In this document: one piece after another, positions 26,401 through 34,615 of the stretch | Layout of the letters: every line of letters begins with the position of its first letter | Position numbering within the stretch: the first letter of the stretch is position 1 | Assembly (NCBI RefSeq): GCF_047462415.1 | Contig: NZ_JANSJE010000002.1 | Coordinates: 62,001 to 126,000 of the forward strand | Reading direction: 5' to 3' | DNA from: Thermostichus sp047462415 | Lineage (GTDB): Bacteria; Cyanobacteriota; Cyanobacteriia; Thermostichales; Thermostichaceae | DNA length: 64,000 bases | The notes under the pieces: generated by a model | Seen by the model: the letters and a program-made list of their open reading frames with translations, nothing else | The model's database searches: none | Told to the model about the DNA's origin: nothing | Translations under genes and position numbers: made by a program

Positions 26401-26961
26401 GTCAATGCTGTGGGCTTCGATCTTTATTTGGAGATGCTGCAAGAGGCCATTCGCGAAATTCGTGGCCAAGAGATCCCGCAGGTGGAAGATACGCAAATCG
26501 ACCTCAATGTCACCGCCATGATCCCGCAAAGCTATATCCCCGACGAAGATCAAAAGATGCAGGCCTATCGCCAATTGGCTGCTGCCGGCTCTCGGGTCGA
26601 GCTGTTGCAAATTGCCCAGGAATGGCAGGATCGCTTTGGCCCCCTGCCCAGGCCTACCCAGGAGCTGCTGCGGGTGATGGAGCTGAAGATTTTGGCCCGC
26701 AGGCTGGGCTTTTCCCGTATCAGGCCGGCCAAGGAGCATGTGCTTCTGGAAACTCCCATGGAGGAGCCTGCCTGGAACCGCCTCAAGGAAGCGCTGCCCA
26801 CTCACCTACAGCCTCGCTTTGTTTACCAGCCGGGCAAGGTGACGGTGCGGGGCCTGGGGATGGTGCCTGCGGCGCAGCAACTGGAGAACCTTTTGCAGTG
26901 GCTGGACAAAATGGGCTTAGCCCTGAGCCGGATAGAGGCCGGGATCCCAACAGCCACTTAG
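23494..26961 (+). CDS. mfd: Transcription-repair coupling factor
   Basis: A 1155-residue Mfd, the ATP-driven translocase that removes RNA polymerase stalled at DNA damage and recruits UvrA. Domains in order: UvrB-like N-terminal module (YPTSEASPYEPFDLEPELVW), CarD-like RNA-polymerase interaction domain (LKPGDFVVHRAHGIGQF), helicase with Walker A GDVGFGKTEVA, box DEEQRFG, TATPIPRTLYMALSGLR, the TRG region (IESGLDIPRVNTILI, LRGRVGRAG) and C-terminal TRCF domain. Starting MSFVPLVRFLAQSGL at 23494 gives the usual cyanobacterial N-terminus. An upstream in-frame ATG at 23416 would add 26 residues without homology. Length and motifs are intact. Confidence 0.96.
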   Translation: MSFVPLVRFLAQSGLMPELAARLRSRRQAAIQGAGRIAKGLMASALAQQEGRSLLVVTATLEEAGRWTAQLEGMGWESVQLYPTSEASPYEPFDLEPELVWGQLQVLADCLQGRKGMAVVATERALQPHLPPPEVFQAFCLKLEPGLELSPQQLGQQLARLGYQRVSLVESEGQWSQRGDILDIFPVACEWPVRLEWFGNELERLREFDPVSQRSQDGIPSVWLTPTGYGPMLWPALQEKMEQLSPALRQQGSPPPEGLRRFLGLLYDPPANLLSYLDPNTLILIDEPEQCQAHSRQWLAHAQEQWQLAQAAEPALVPFHRPFDLEAAEWDPFPRLLVRAFAPAGEGEAVLDLKSRPVPATPHQFGSLAKTLREYRKQHLQVWILSAQPSRTVALLQEHDCPAQYVPNPKDFPTIERQLQSYTPVALKYSGLADLEGFLLPTLGWVVLTDREFFGQHSLATPTYVRKRRQASSRQVDPNLLKPGDFVVHRAHGIGQFLRLESLTIGGETREYLVIQYSDGLLRVAADQVNSLSRYRAGGDGPPALHKMSGSTWEKTKQKVKKSLQKVALDLLELYAKRAQQEGYAFPLDSPWQQELEDSFPYPLTPDQTRAVQEIKRDMESPRPMDRLLCGDVGFGKTEVAIRAIFKAVTAGKQVALLAPTTILTQQHYHTLKERFAPYPIQVGLLNRFRTPDEKKEILARLKSGELDVIVGTHQLLGKDVQFRDLGLLVIDEEQRFGVNQKEKIKLLKTQVDVLTLTATPIPRTLYMALSGLREMSLIQTPPPSRRPIKTHLSPYNPEVIRTAIRQELDRGGQVFYVVNRIEGIEETSAKLREWVPGARIAIAHGQMPEGELEATMLAFNNGEIDILVCTTIIESGLDIPRVNTILIENAQEFGLAQLYQLRGRVGRAGIQAHAWLFYREDGILTEEARKRLQAIQEFTQLGSGYQLAMRDMEIRGIGNLLGTQQSGQVNAVGFDLYLEMLQEAIREIRGQEIPQVEDTQIDLNVTAMIPQSYIPDEDQKMQAYRQLAAAGSRVELLQIAQEWQDRFGPLPRPTQELLRVMELKILARRLGFSRIRPAKEHVLLETPMEEPAWNRLKEALPTHLQPRFVYQPGKVTVRGLGMVPAAQQLENLLQWLDKMGLALSRIEAGIPTAT

Positions 26962-27056
26962 TCCTGGCTGCGGGGCGGGGCTTCTGCTGTGAGAAACTGG
27001 GATGGGTGCCCGGCCTTCCTCGGGTTGGACTTTTGCACTCCCCGTTGCCTTGCCTC

Positions 27057-27992
27057 ATGAAAGTCCTCGAAGCTCACCACCTCCAGAAAACCTACCGGCA
27101 GGGGGGCAAGCAGGTGCGGGCGGTGGTGGATGTCTCTCTGACGCTGGCGGCAGGGGAGATCCTGGCTTTCTTGGGGCCCAATGGAGCCGGCAAGACCACC
27201 ACCATCAAGATGATTGCTGGGCTGATCCAGCCGGATGCCGGCACGGTGCGCATCCTGGGACGGGATCCCCACGCCGATGCGGGTGCGCTGGCCCAGGTGG
27301 GGGCGGTGCTGGAAGGCAACCGCAACCTCTACTGGCGGCTCACCCCCCTGCAAAACTTAGAGTATTTTGGCGTGCTGCGGGGGCTATCCCCCAGAACGGC
27401 TCGCCAGCGGGGGCTGGAGCTACTGGAAACCTTTGGCCTGCTGGAAAAACGGGATGTTGCCGTGCAAACCCTTTCGCGGGGTATGCAGCAGAAGGTGGCC
27501 ATTGCTGTTGCCCTGCTGCACCAGCCGGTTCTGCTGTTGCTGGATGAACCCACCTTGGGGCTGGATGTGGAAGCGGCGCAAGCGGTGAAATCCTTGATCC
27601 GCCAAATTGCCGCTTCGGGTCGGGCCATTCTCCTCACCACCCACCAACTGGAGATGGCCGAGGCCCTCTCAGACCAAGTGGCCGTGATCGAGGGGGGGAG
27701 AATCCTCTGCCAGGCCCCCACGCAGGAGCTGATCCGCCAGTTTGCCGGCGCAGCCAGTACTTATCGGATTGAGTTGGAACAAGACCTCGATCCCAGCCGG
27801 GCGGAGCGCCTGCTCCAGCAAGGGGTGGAGATTCTCGGCTTCCATCAGTTGCGCTTTGGCGGCTCTTCAGAGGCGTTGTATCAGGTGCTGGAGATCCTCA
27901 AGCCCTTGCCCCTGCTCAGCCTCAAGCGCGAGGAAGCGGATCTCACCCATGTTTTCCTCAAGCTGTTAAAAAGAGGGGATAGGCGAGGATGA
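27057..27992 (+). CDS. ABC-2 type exporter, ATP-binding subunit
   Basis: A 311-residue ATPase: Walker A GPNGAGKTTT, signature TLSRGMQQKVAIA, Walker B LLLLDEPTLGLD and H-loop LLTTHQ are all intact. The C-terminal 90 residues are the divergent tail typical of DrrA/NodI-like exporters. The open frame extends far upstream inside mfd, but MKVLEAHHLQKTY at 27057 is the natural start. It overlaps the following permease by 4 bp, so translation is coupled. Substrate unknown; ABC-2 exporters of this type move drugs, lipids or polysaccharide precursors. Confidence 0.92.
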   Translation: MKVLEAHHLQKTYRQGGKQVRAVVDVSLTLAAGEILAFLGPNGAGKTTTIKMIAGLIQPDAGTVRILGRDPHADAGALAQVGAVLEGNRNLYWRLTPLQNLEYFGVLRGLSPRTARQRGLELLETFGLLEKRDVAVQTLSRGMQQKVAIAVALLHQPVLLLLDEPTLGLDVEAAQAVKSLIRQIAASGRAILLTTHQLEMAEALSDQVAVIEGGRILCQAPTQELIRQFAGAASTYRIELEQDLDPSRAERLLQQGVEILGFHQLRFGGSSEALYQVLEILKPLPLLSLKREEADLTHVFLKLLKRGDRRG

Positions 27993-28771
27993 TGCAGGCG
28001 ATACACCTGTTTTGGGCGGAGCTGAAGCGGGCCTGGATCCAGTACATCCGCTATCCGGCAGAAGCCCTGGGCGGGATCCTGATCACCACCTTTTTCTTCT
28101 ATGCCCTCTTTGCCGGCGCTCAGTATGTGGCGGGGCCGGCCTCCCAATTTGGCGAACGGTTGGACGCGGTGGTGATCGGCTATGTGCTCTGGACGCTGGT
28201 CATTTTTGTGGTGAACGATATTGCCCTCAACCTGCAAGTAGAAGCCCAGACAGGCACCTTGGAGCAGGTGTTGCTCTCGCCCTTTTCGGCGGCCACCCTG
28301 TTTTTGGCGCGGGCCTGCGCCAGCTTGGTGTTGCGCTTTTCCGTCGTCGCCGTTATTTTGGGCGTCATTTTGCTGTTGACAGGCAGCCGGCTGCGCTTTC
28401 CTCCCACTCTGTTGTTGCCCCTCTTGAGCGTGGTGCTGGGGGCCTATGGCTTCTCGTTTTTGCTGGGATCTGCTGCCTTGATTTGGAAGCGCATCCAACA
28501 ACTGCTGATCCTCAGCCAATTCGGCCTGCTCTTTCTCCTGGCCACCCCCACGGAAGAGTGGTCGGGATCCCTGAAGTGGCTGGGGCAGATGCTGCCCATG
28601 ACGGCAGGGGCCGGCTTGCTGCGGGATCTGATGGTGCGGGAGGCGGGCTTGGATCCCCTGCGGCTGCTCATGGCTCTGGCCAGCGGCCTTTTCTACTTCG
28701 GGCTGGGCCTGCTGGCCTTTCGCCGGGCGATGCAACTGGCCAAACAGCGGGGCATCTTGGGATCCCAGTAG
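27989..28771 (+). CDS. ABC-2 type exporter, permease subunit
   Basis: A 260-residue membrane protein with about six helices (for example GGILITTFFFYALFAGA, VVAVILGVILLLTG and LLPLLSVVLGAYGFSFLLG). It has the ABC-2 pattern QTGTLEQVLLSP before the second helical block, the coupling segment of this family. The start ATG at 27989 overlaps the TGA of the ATPase gene. It forms the membrane half of the exporter. The next gene converges on it. Confidence 0.88.
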   Translation: MMQAIHLFWAELKRAWIQYIRYPAEALGGILITTFFFYALFAGAQYVAGPASQFGERLDAVVIGYVLWTLVIFVVNDIALNLQVEAQTGTLEQVLLSPFSAATLFLARACASLVLRFSVVAVILGVILLLTGSRLRFPPTLLLPLLSVVLGAYGFSFLLGSAALIWKRIQQLLILSQFGLLFLLATPTEEWSGSLKWLGQMLPMTAGAGLLRDLMVREAGLDPLRLLMALASGLFYFGLGLLAFRRAMQLAKQRGILGSQ

Positions 28772-28778
28772 GACGTTG

Positions 28779-29306
28779 TCAGAGGGAGCGCCGGTCGCCA
28801 GGGGAGCGCAACAGGTGAGGGAAGTGGTACTCCACTGCGCCGGTAGCCAAGTTGTTCTCGGGAGAAGCGATGCCCCGCCGGCTCAGCTCTCGCAGCGCTT
28901 TTTCAATCTCGTCAAAGTCAGCAGGCAGCTCGATGGCGACTTCGGAGAGGGTGAGGATCCCTTGTCGCTGCTGCGCCAGCCGCAGGATCTCCCGCATCAA
29001 AGCCTGACCCTTCAAAGGCTGAGGCGGGGCAGAGACGGCTTTTGCGGGAGCCGGAGAGGGCCGCACTCCTTGCAGGACGGCCAGCTTGAAGTTGTAATCT
29101 TCCACCATGCCCGGGATCAAAAACAGGTCGATCAACTGGCCGAAGCCCAAAAGGCCGAAGGTCAAAAGCCAGAGAATGCCCGTCACGGTTTTGCCCAGAT
29201 AGAGGCGATGGACGCCACAGATCCCGAATATGCCCAGCGCCCAAAGGATGTAGGTGGTGCCGACAGATTTGGGCTCGGCAGGGGGCAGTAGGTAGCGAGA
29301 ACTCAT
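28779..29306 (-). CDS. TM2-domain membrane protein with C-terminal winged-helix-like region
   Basis: A 175-residue protein. Residues 18-75 form a TM2 domain: TYILWALGIFGICGVHRLYL, a short loop with LGKTVTGILW, then LLTFGLLGFGQLIDLFLIP. The GxxGxHRxYLG pattern is diagnostic. After a Pro/Ala linker, residues 100-165 (QALMREILRLAQQRQGILTL, EKALRELSRRGI) look like a small helical regulatory domain of winged-helix type. Function unknown; TM2 proteins are widespread in cyanobacteria. Single gene, convergent with the ABC exporter. Confidence 0.82.
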   Translation of the reverse strand: MSSRYLLPPAEPKSVGTTYILWALGIFGICGVHRLYLGKTVTGILWLLTFGLLGFGQLIDLFLIPGMVEDYNFKLAVLQGVRPSPAPAKAVSAPPQPLKGQALMREILRLAQQRQGILTLSEVAIELPADFDEIEKALRELSRRGIASPENNLATGAVEYHFPHLLRSPGDRRSL

Positions 29307-29570
29307 CGTTTTTCTCCGAGAGACCCCACGCTACGGCGCAGCAGGGGAGGGACAGAAGGCTTGGCGACGAGGCTCAATGTCCCAGAGCCAAGCGTATAGG
29401 TATACGATAGCTTCACTTCGCTGCGCCATCAGGTGAGGCTGGCCTGCTGTTGCCGCTTTCACCAACGTCGGCTAGGTGGATGAGAAAGGCTGCAAAAAAA
29501 CTTAAGGCCACTTTCCCGCTGTGGGATAAGACCCCCTACAGTGGATAAAGAACGATGATTGAGTTTTGCT

Positions 29571-30605
29571 ATGTCCAAAAGCGGCGTGCTCCTGCTGAAC
29601 TTGGGGGGACCAGAGACCCAGGCCGATGTGCAGCCCTTTCTCTACAACCTATTTGCTGATCCCGAGCTGATCCGCCTGCCGTTTCCCTTCTTGCAGGGGG
29701 CTTTTGCCTGGGCCATCTCCGCGCTGCGGGCCGCAAAATCCCGGCGTAACTACGCAGCCATTGGGGGGGGATCCCCCTTGCGGCGCATCACGGCCGAGCA
29801 AGCGCGAGAACTGCAGGCCCACCTAGTGGCCGAGGGCTACGACGTGCCGGTGTATGTGGCCATGCGCTACTGGCACCCCCTGATCGAATCGGTGGTGCAG
29901 CAGATCAAGTCGGATGGGATCACCCGCCTGGTGGTGCTGCCGCTCTACCCGCAGTATTCCATCAGCACGACCGGCTCCAGCTTTAAGCTGCTGGATCGGC
30001 TCTGGGCCGAAGACCCGCAGCTGGGCCGCATCGAGCGCTGCCAGATCAGCTCTTGGTACGATCAGCCTCAGTACGTGCAGGCGATGGCAGGAGCCATTCG
30101 GGAACAATTGGATCGGTTTGCCGATCCCGAAAGGGTGCATGTGCTGTTTAGCGCTCACGGCATTCCCGAAAGCTATGTCACCCAGGCCGGGGATCCCTAC
30201 CAACAGGAAATGGAAGCTTGTGTGCGGCTGATCTGGCAGCAGGTGGAGCGCCCCAATGACCACACCCTCTCCTACCAAAGCCGGGTGGGTTCGGTGCGGT
30301 GGCTGCAACCCTATACCGAACGGGTTATCCCGGAGCTGGGAGCGCGCGGGGTGAAGCAGTTGCTGGTGGTGCCGATTAGCTTTGTGTCGGAGCACATCGA
30401 GACCCTGCAGGAGATCGACATCGAGTATCGGGAGCTGGCCCACCAGGTTGGGATCGCCGATTTTCGCCGGGTGCCCGCCCTAAATGCCGACCCGCTGTTC
30501 ATTGCCGGCTTGGCGGCGCTGGTGCGGCCTTATTTGCTCACCTCGGGCTTGGCCGCTCCTGCCTTTGTGCCTGCGGCTGTGGCTCACTCTGTTCTCGAGC
30601 CCTGA
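29571..30605 (+). CDS. hemH: Ferrochelatase without the C-terminal CAB extension
   Basis: A 344-residue HemH, inserting Fe2+ into protoporphyrin IX. GVLLLNLGGPE is the N-terminal signature. The active-site His is in VLFSAHGIPESYV and the Glu in PISFVSEHIETLQEIDIEY. Most cyanobacterial ferrochelatases carry a C-terminal chlorophyll a/b-binding-like helix. This one ends shortly after the catalytic core (LVRPYLLTSGLAAPAF) and lacks it. ATG 29571 is preferred over TTG 29559. With chlH in the same window both branch-point chelatases are present, though far apart. Confidence 0.96.
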   Translation: MSKSGVLLLNLGGPETQADVQPFLYNLFADPELIRLPFPFLQGAFAWAISALRAAKSRRNYAAIGGGSPLRRITAEQARELQAHLVAEGYDVPVYVAMRYWHPLIESVVQQIKSDGITRLVVLPLYPQYSISTTGSSFKLLDRLWAEDPQLGRIERCQISSWYDQPQYVQAMAGAIREQLDRFADPERVHVLFSAHGIPESYVTQAGDPYQQEMEACVRLIWQQVERPNDHTLSYQSRVGSVRWLQPYTERVIPELGARGVKQLLVVPISFVSEHIETLQEIDIEYRELAHQVGIADFRRVPALNADPLFIAGLAALVRPYLLTSGLAAPAFVPAAVAHSVLEP

Positions 30606-30648
30606 GCCAGACTAGGGTAAAGCAACAGAACTACCCCACGCGGTTGCA

Positions 30649-31056
30649 ATGCTGATTTCCGGTGCCTTGGTTAGCGTGGCTACCCCGGATTTACCCCGTC
30701 TACAGCACTTCTATCAGGCTCTCTTGGGGATCCCTCCTCAAGCTCAGCTCCCAACCGAGGGGGAGCCGGTGTATGTGGAGTTTCGTCTGCCGGGGTTGCG
30801 GCTGGGCCTTTATGGCAGCCGTCACCCCAACTTTGCTGCTCAAGCCGGGGCGATGAGCCTCTGCTTGCAGGTGCAGGATTTACAGGGATCCCTGACAACG
30901 CTGGAGGGGCTGTCGAAAACTTACCGGCTCTCCATCTCCCCCCTGCGGCAAGCTTTTCACGGACAGGAGGTGGATTTTCAGGATCCCGATGGCAACCGGA
31001 TTGTGTTGCACCAGCCTTCTGCGGCTGTTTGGGAAGTGATGGCCTGGGAGGGCTAG
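30649..31056 (+). CDS. VOC (glyoxalase-fold) family protein
   Basis: A 135-residue single VOC domain made of two beta-alpha-beta units: ATPDLPRLQHFYQALLGIPP at the start and VDFQDPDGNRIVLHQ near the end. In metal-dependent members the second block normally ends in Glu (DPDGNxxE). Here it is Val, and the first block lacks the usual His, so it may bind a ligand without metal. It follows hemH by 43 bp on the same strand. Its stop codon shares a CTAG with the stop of the opposing methyltransferase gene. Confidence 0.8.
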   Translation: MLISGALVSVATPDLPRLQHFYQALLGIPPQAQLPTEGEPVYVEFRLPGLRLGLYGSRHPNFAAQAGAMSLCLQVQDLQGSLTTLEGLSKTYRLSISPLRQAFHGQEVDFQDPDGNRIVLHQPSAAVWEVMAWEG

Positions 31057-31658
31057 ATCTGCCACAGGTAGATGGTGTAGGTGTTGATGACATCCGATAC
31101 GGTGGTGGTGGCGGTGGGGGGCCAATCTCCCATGTCGAAGGAATGGGTAACCAAGCGGGCGCCAGGCCGGAGCTGTGAGCGCAACTTGTCTCGGATCAGC
31201 AGGTGGGAGCGGGGCAGCAAATAACAGCTCACCACTGTCGCCGGGGCTAAGTCCAAATTAAGCAAATCCTGCTGGAGAAAGATGACTCGATCCTGAACTT
31301 GGGCTTCTTGGGCCCGCTGTTGGGCTTCGAGGATGCGCTCCGGGTCGATATCCACCCCCACACCCCGCGTGCCAAAGCGCTGTGCCGCTCGAATGAGGAT
31401 GCGGCCATCCCCACAGCCCAAGTCGTACAGCACATCTTCGCGCCCCACCTGGGCCAAATCCAGCATGGCATCGACAACCGAGGGCAAGGTGCGCACATAA
31501 GGAGCCAAGCTGAGCCGGTTGGGCTGGCCGTGGAAGAAGGGATCCCTGCCGAGCAAGTTGTGGTTCAGCTTGGGCTTGAAACCGCGAGGTGCTGAGGGTT
31601 GATCCCGAGAAGAGCGCTTTTTTCTATTCATCAAATATATTTTGATCGGTGTTCCCAT
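31053..31658 (-). CDS. Class I SAM-dependent methyltransferase
   Basis: A 201-residue protein with SAM-binding motif I LYDLGCGDGRILI, motif II VGVDIDPERI and VIFLQQDLLNLDL further on. A basic N-terminal stretch (MNRKKRSSRDQPSAPRGF) precedes a segment with GRDPFFHGQPNRLSLAPYV. Short methyltransferases of this kind are common in cyanobacteria and some modify protein Lys. The substrate cannot be told. Starts at 31658 or 31631 are both possible; neither has a clear ribosome site. It converges on the VOC gene, sharing a CTAG at the stops. Confidence 0.78.
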   Translation of the reverse strand: MGTPIKIYLMNRKKRSSRDQPSAPRGFKPKLNHNLLGRDPFFHGQPNRLSLAPYVRTLPSVVDAMLDLAQVGREDVLYDLGCGDGRILIRAAQRFGTRGVGVDIDPERILEAQQRAQEAQVQDRVIFLQQDLLNLDLAPATVVSCYLLPRSHLLIRDKLRSQLRPGARLVTHSFDMGDWPPTATTTVSDVINTYTIYLWQI

Positions 31659-31751
31659 TAGTCTAGCAATCTATTGCAGTACCGAGGCTCCGGCATTTTA
31701 CTGGATGGGAAAGCACCGTCAATCGCCTTGGCCCAAACACTTTAAAAAATA

Positions 31752-32651
31752 TCAAAAAATATCTTGATTCAACAACTTGGCCAGGCGTTCCAGCCCCTTT
31801 TTGACCTGGCGGGAAACAGTAACGGCGCTGATCCCCAGCCGCTCTGCCGTTTCTTTTTGGGTGAGGTCGTAGAAGAAGACAAATTCCAAAATCTGGCGGG
31901 TGCGCTCTTCCAGCTTGGCCAAGGCATGTTGTAGGCGAATGCGATCTTCTTCGGCCAGTTGAAAACTGCGGTAGCGTTGATCTGGAACGACCTCGCCTAG
32001 AGCAACGCTATCTTCCCCGGTTTGAATGGGGGCATCAAGGCTGAGCAAAAGGCTATTTTGTTGAGCCAGTTCCATCTCTTGCCATTCCCGGTCCGTCAGT
32101 TGCAAAGCTTCTCTCACCTCGGCCTCAGAGGGGGGACGGCCCAACTCTTGCCGCAGGCGCGCAATCACCTTCTTGGCTTGTCGTTGCAGAGTCGTCCAGC
32201 GACGTGGGATCCGCAAGGTGGAGCTTTTGTCCCGCAAGTAGTGTTGAATTTCTCCGCGAATGTAGGGCATGGCAAAAGAGCTAAAAGCCAGGCCACGGGT
32301 AATATCAAAGCGTTCAATGGCTTGAATCAAACCCAAGCAGCCGATTTGTACCAAGTCATCGTACCCCTCATTGCATTGGTTACTCCAGTGATGGGCTTCT
32401 TTGCGCACCAAGCCCAGGTTCATTTCCACCAGCCGGTTGCGCAGGGCCGGATCCCGAGTCTGGTGGTACAGTCGCAACAGTGCAGCGGTTTGGGCTTTAA
32501 CATCTTCATGTTTGGATGCCATAGACGCACCCACAGCTCGGGATCCAGTATCGCCAATACTAGCTTTAGTCAAAGATAGGGGAGCCTCGGCTGTCGATGG
32601 CGTTGGCGGGTCGGAGTCGTCGAGAGAAGGCGGTTGAGGAGCCGTTAGCAT
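31752..32651 (-). CDS. sigF: RNA polymerase sigma factor, SigF type (group 3)
   Basis: About 299 residues. Region 2 is seen in RLVEMNLGLVRKEAHHWSN, YDDLVQIGCLGLIQAIERFD and GLAFSSFAMPYIRGEIQHYL. Region 3 follows, and region 4 contains the helix-turn-helix QKETAERLGISAVTVSRQVK. It lacks region 1.1 and has a Ser/Thr/Pro-rich N-terminus of about 45 residues. The SigB/SigF-like region 2 and the cyanobacterial C-terminal pattern fit SigF, which in Synechocystis controls pilin genes and motility. The ATG at 32651 is used; a TTG two codons upstream is possible. Confidence 0.85.
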   Translation of the reverse strand: MLTAPQPPSLDDSDPPTPSTAEAPLSLTKASIGDTGSRAVGASMASKHEDVKAQTAALLRLYHQTRDPALRNRLVEMNLGLVRKEAHHWSNQCNEGYDDLVQIGCLGLIQAIERFDITRGLAFSSFAMPYIRGEIQHYLRDKSSTLRIPRRWTTLQRQAKKVIARLRQELGRPPSEAEVREALQLTDREWQEMELAQQNSLLLSLDAPIQTGEDSVALGEVVPDQRYRSFQLAEEDRIRLQHALAKLEERTRQILEFVFFYDLTQKETAERLGISAVTVSRQVKKGLERLAKLLNQDIF

Positions 32652-33022
32652 AGACAACCAACTTAGAGACAGGGGATACTAGGCGCCACCCATTTTCTCC
32701 GGGCCAGACTTCCGCTGCACCCAACCGCGAAGAAGCTTGCAGGCAGACAGTATCAGGTTGTGTCCATGAAAATGCTACCAGATGTTAACAAGAACACAAC
32801 TTGCCCCCGAGATCTGCCAGGAGCTGGAGTGTTCTCAGTTTGCTCAGGTTTTTCGCTGTAAGCAACAGCATCTCTACGGAAAATCAGCGGGTTTCCTCTG
32901 CATTGGGCGGAGCCACCAGATTGCTGTTGCCGGCCCATCCTCTGGAACTCAGGACGCAGACGATGAGCAACTAAAGTTGCTTACGGGCTTTTCCGCCCCG
33001 CACGAAATACGGAGCTACCAAG
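32652..33022. other. Intergenic region upstream of sigF, no gene seen
   Basis: About 370 bp between the start of sigF and the end of the TPR gene. Two small overlapping frames on opposite strands (32782-33075 and 32753-32938) show no family features. It presumably carries the sigF promoter. No hairpin terminator of note was found. Confidence 0.45.
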
Positions 33023-34177
33023 CTATCCCTCCGTGTCGGTTCCAAGGCCGGAGAGGGCTGTCAGGAAGGCCGTAAAGCTCGGCTCACTGCGAATGAGGTC
33101 GAAATAGGGCTCAGAGGAGAGCAAGGGGCGGTAGCGCTCCGGCTGCAGGCGCAGGGCTTGCTCCAAGGCTTGCAGAGCCTGGGGCACCTGACCTTCCCAG
33201 GCGCAGCAGCAGGCTTTGGCGTAGTGGGCCTCGGCATCTTCGGGATCCATCTGCAGGGCCCGGTCAAAACTCTGGATGGCCAGCCCGTAGAGGTTTAAGT
33301 CCATCAGCACCAGGCCGCGCTGCACCCAGATCTGAGGGCGCTGGGGATCCTGGGCCAGGGCGCGGTCGTAGCTGTTGAGAGCTTCCATCCAGTTGCCCAG
33401 GCGGTGGTGGGCAAGGGCGTGGCCGGCCCAGAGGGAAGCCGATGCGGATCCCAGTTGCAGGGCCCGTTCATAGCTGGCCAGGGCCTCGGCGTAGCGCTCC
33501 AGGTGCACTAGGGCCAGCCCGCGACTTTGCCAAACCTGGGGATTGCTGGGGTTTATGGCCCGGGCTTTGTCGTAGCTAGCTAGGGATCCCTGCCACTGCC
33601 CCAGCGAGGCCAAGGTTAGCCCGTGCAGATACCACGTTTCCGAGCTATCGGGGCGGAAGGTGAGAATCTGCTCGTAGGCGCGCAGGGCCTCTTGGTAGCG
33701 GCCCAGTTGCCGCAGCGTGTTGGCCTGGTTAAAGCGGGCCTCAAAAAAATCCGGCTTTAGGTGCAAAGCCCGCTCGTAGCTGGCCAGCGCTTCCTGGTGA
33801 CGGCCGAGATCGTCCAGTAGAGAGCCGCGGTTGTTCCAGGCTTCGGGAAAATCTGGCTTCAGCTCCAGGGCACGATCGTAGCTGGCCAGGGCAGCTTGGG
33901 CCTGCCCCAGGTGGTCGAGGGTGGTGGCGCGGTTGTACCAGGCAATGGGATCCTGGGGCCGATCTGCCACCGCCTCTTCGAAAGGCTGCAGTTGGGCCCC
34001 CTGTTCCACCGTAAGGGCAGAGAGGTCAACCGCCGTTGCCGGCCAAACAGTTGTCGAGTCTGGGGGAGCAGCCTGCTGCTGTCGTCGCAGCCACCAGGCC
34101 CAGCCGCCGGCCAAGAGCAACAGGCCCACCCCCAGCAGCAGCACACCCACATCGCTCGGAGCAATCGCAAACGGCAT
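33023..34177 (-). CDS. Membrane-anchored TPR protein
   Basis: A 384-residue protein with an N-terminal membrane helix (residues 10-30, VGVLLLGVGLLLLAGGWAWW) and then about nine tetratricopeptide repeats of 34 residues from residue 75 to 355. Typical units read AWNNRGSLLDDLGRHQEALA then SYERALHLKPD. The C-terminus (EPYFDLIRSEPSFTAFLTAL) is the capping helix common in cyanobacterial TPR proteins. It is a scaffold, and partners are unknown. It is the last gene of the minus-strand run with the IPT-like and secreted hypothetical genes. Confidence 0.88.
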   Translation of the reverse strand: MPFAIAPSDVGVLLLGVGLLLLAGGWAWWLRRQQQAAPPDSTTVWPATAVDLSALTVEQGAQLQPFEEAVADRPQDPIAWYNRATTLDHLGQAQAALASYDRALELKPDFPEAWNNRGSLLDDLGRHQEALASYERALHLKPDFFEARFNQANTLRQLGRYQEALRAYEQILTFRPDSSETWYLHGLTLASLGQWQGSLASYDKARAINPSNPQVWQSRGLALVHLERYAEALASYERALQLGSASASLWAGHALAHHRLGNWMEALNSYDRALAQDPQRPQIWVQRGLVLMDLNLYGLAIQSFDRALQMDPEDAEAHYAKACCCAWEGQVPQALQALEQALRLQPERYRPLLSSEPYFDLIRSEPSFTAFLTALSGLGTDTEG

Positions 34178-34201
34178 GACCCACTTCCTCGCCGCGCGAC
34201 T

Positions 34202-34507
34202 TTACATCATCACCAAAAACGGCAGGGGATCGCTGGGCCCTGCCGGCGAGATCAGCTCGATGCGTTTTTCGCCAGGGTAGGTGCTGGGATCGATCTCAAA
34301 AGTTACGGTCAGTGCCTCGGCAGTGGCCTGCACCGGCCCTTGGGAGCGCCCCAAGGGATCCCCGAAGCTAACCCGGATCCCTTTGCCCGCCGGGCTGACG
34401 CGGATCTCCGTCACTTGATCCAGATGGGATCCCTCCAGTGTACAGACGATAACATCGCCCACAAAGGCTTCCAGAGGCCATCCCCGCCGTACCTGCGGTC
34501 TTGACAT
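34202..34507 (-). CDS. Small IPT/TIG-like beta-sandwich protein
   Basis: A 101-residue protein. The pattern GSHLDQVTEIRVSPAGKGIR, then TVTFEIDPSTYPGEKRIELI, then SPAG, is that of an IPT/TIG immunoglobulin-like domain (Gx-L..V..V ... PG...L.L..P.G). No signal peptide or other domain is present, so the domain stands alone, probably as a cytoplasmic protein or a partner of its neighbours. It lies 24 bp upstream of the TPR gene and about 108 bp after the secreted hypothetical gene. Function unknown. Confidence 0.6.
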   Translation of the reverse strand: MSRPQVRRGWPLEAFVGDVIVCTLEGSHLDQVTEIRVSPAGKGIRVSFGDPLGRSQGPVQATAEALTVTFEIDPSTYPGEKRIELISPAGPSDPLPFLVMM

Positions 34508-34615
34508 GCTCGCCCCACTCCTTGGTTATCGACGTTGCCCTTGGATCCCTTGGCCCTGCTGCGTCGCCCGCGGTCTTGGATCCGCTAACGCCAAGCTCAG
34601 GGCTATCGAGAAGGG

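Noticed and set aside
27881..28735. 284-codon minus-strand frame opposite the ABC permease
   Set aside because: Hydrophilic shadow of a membrane protein gene; the permease with its 4-bp overlap is the real gene.
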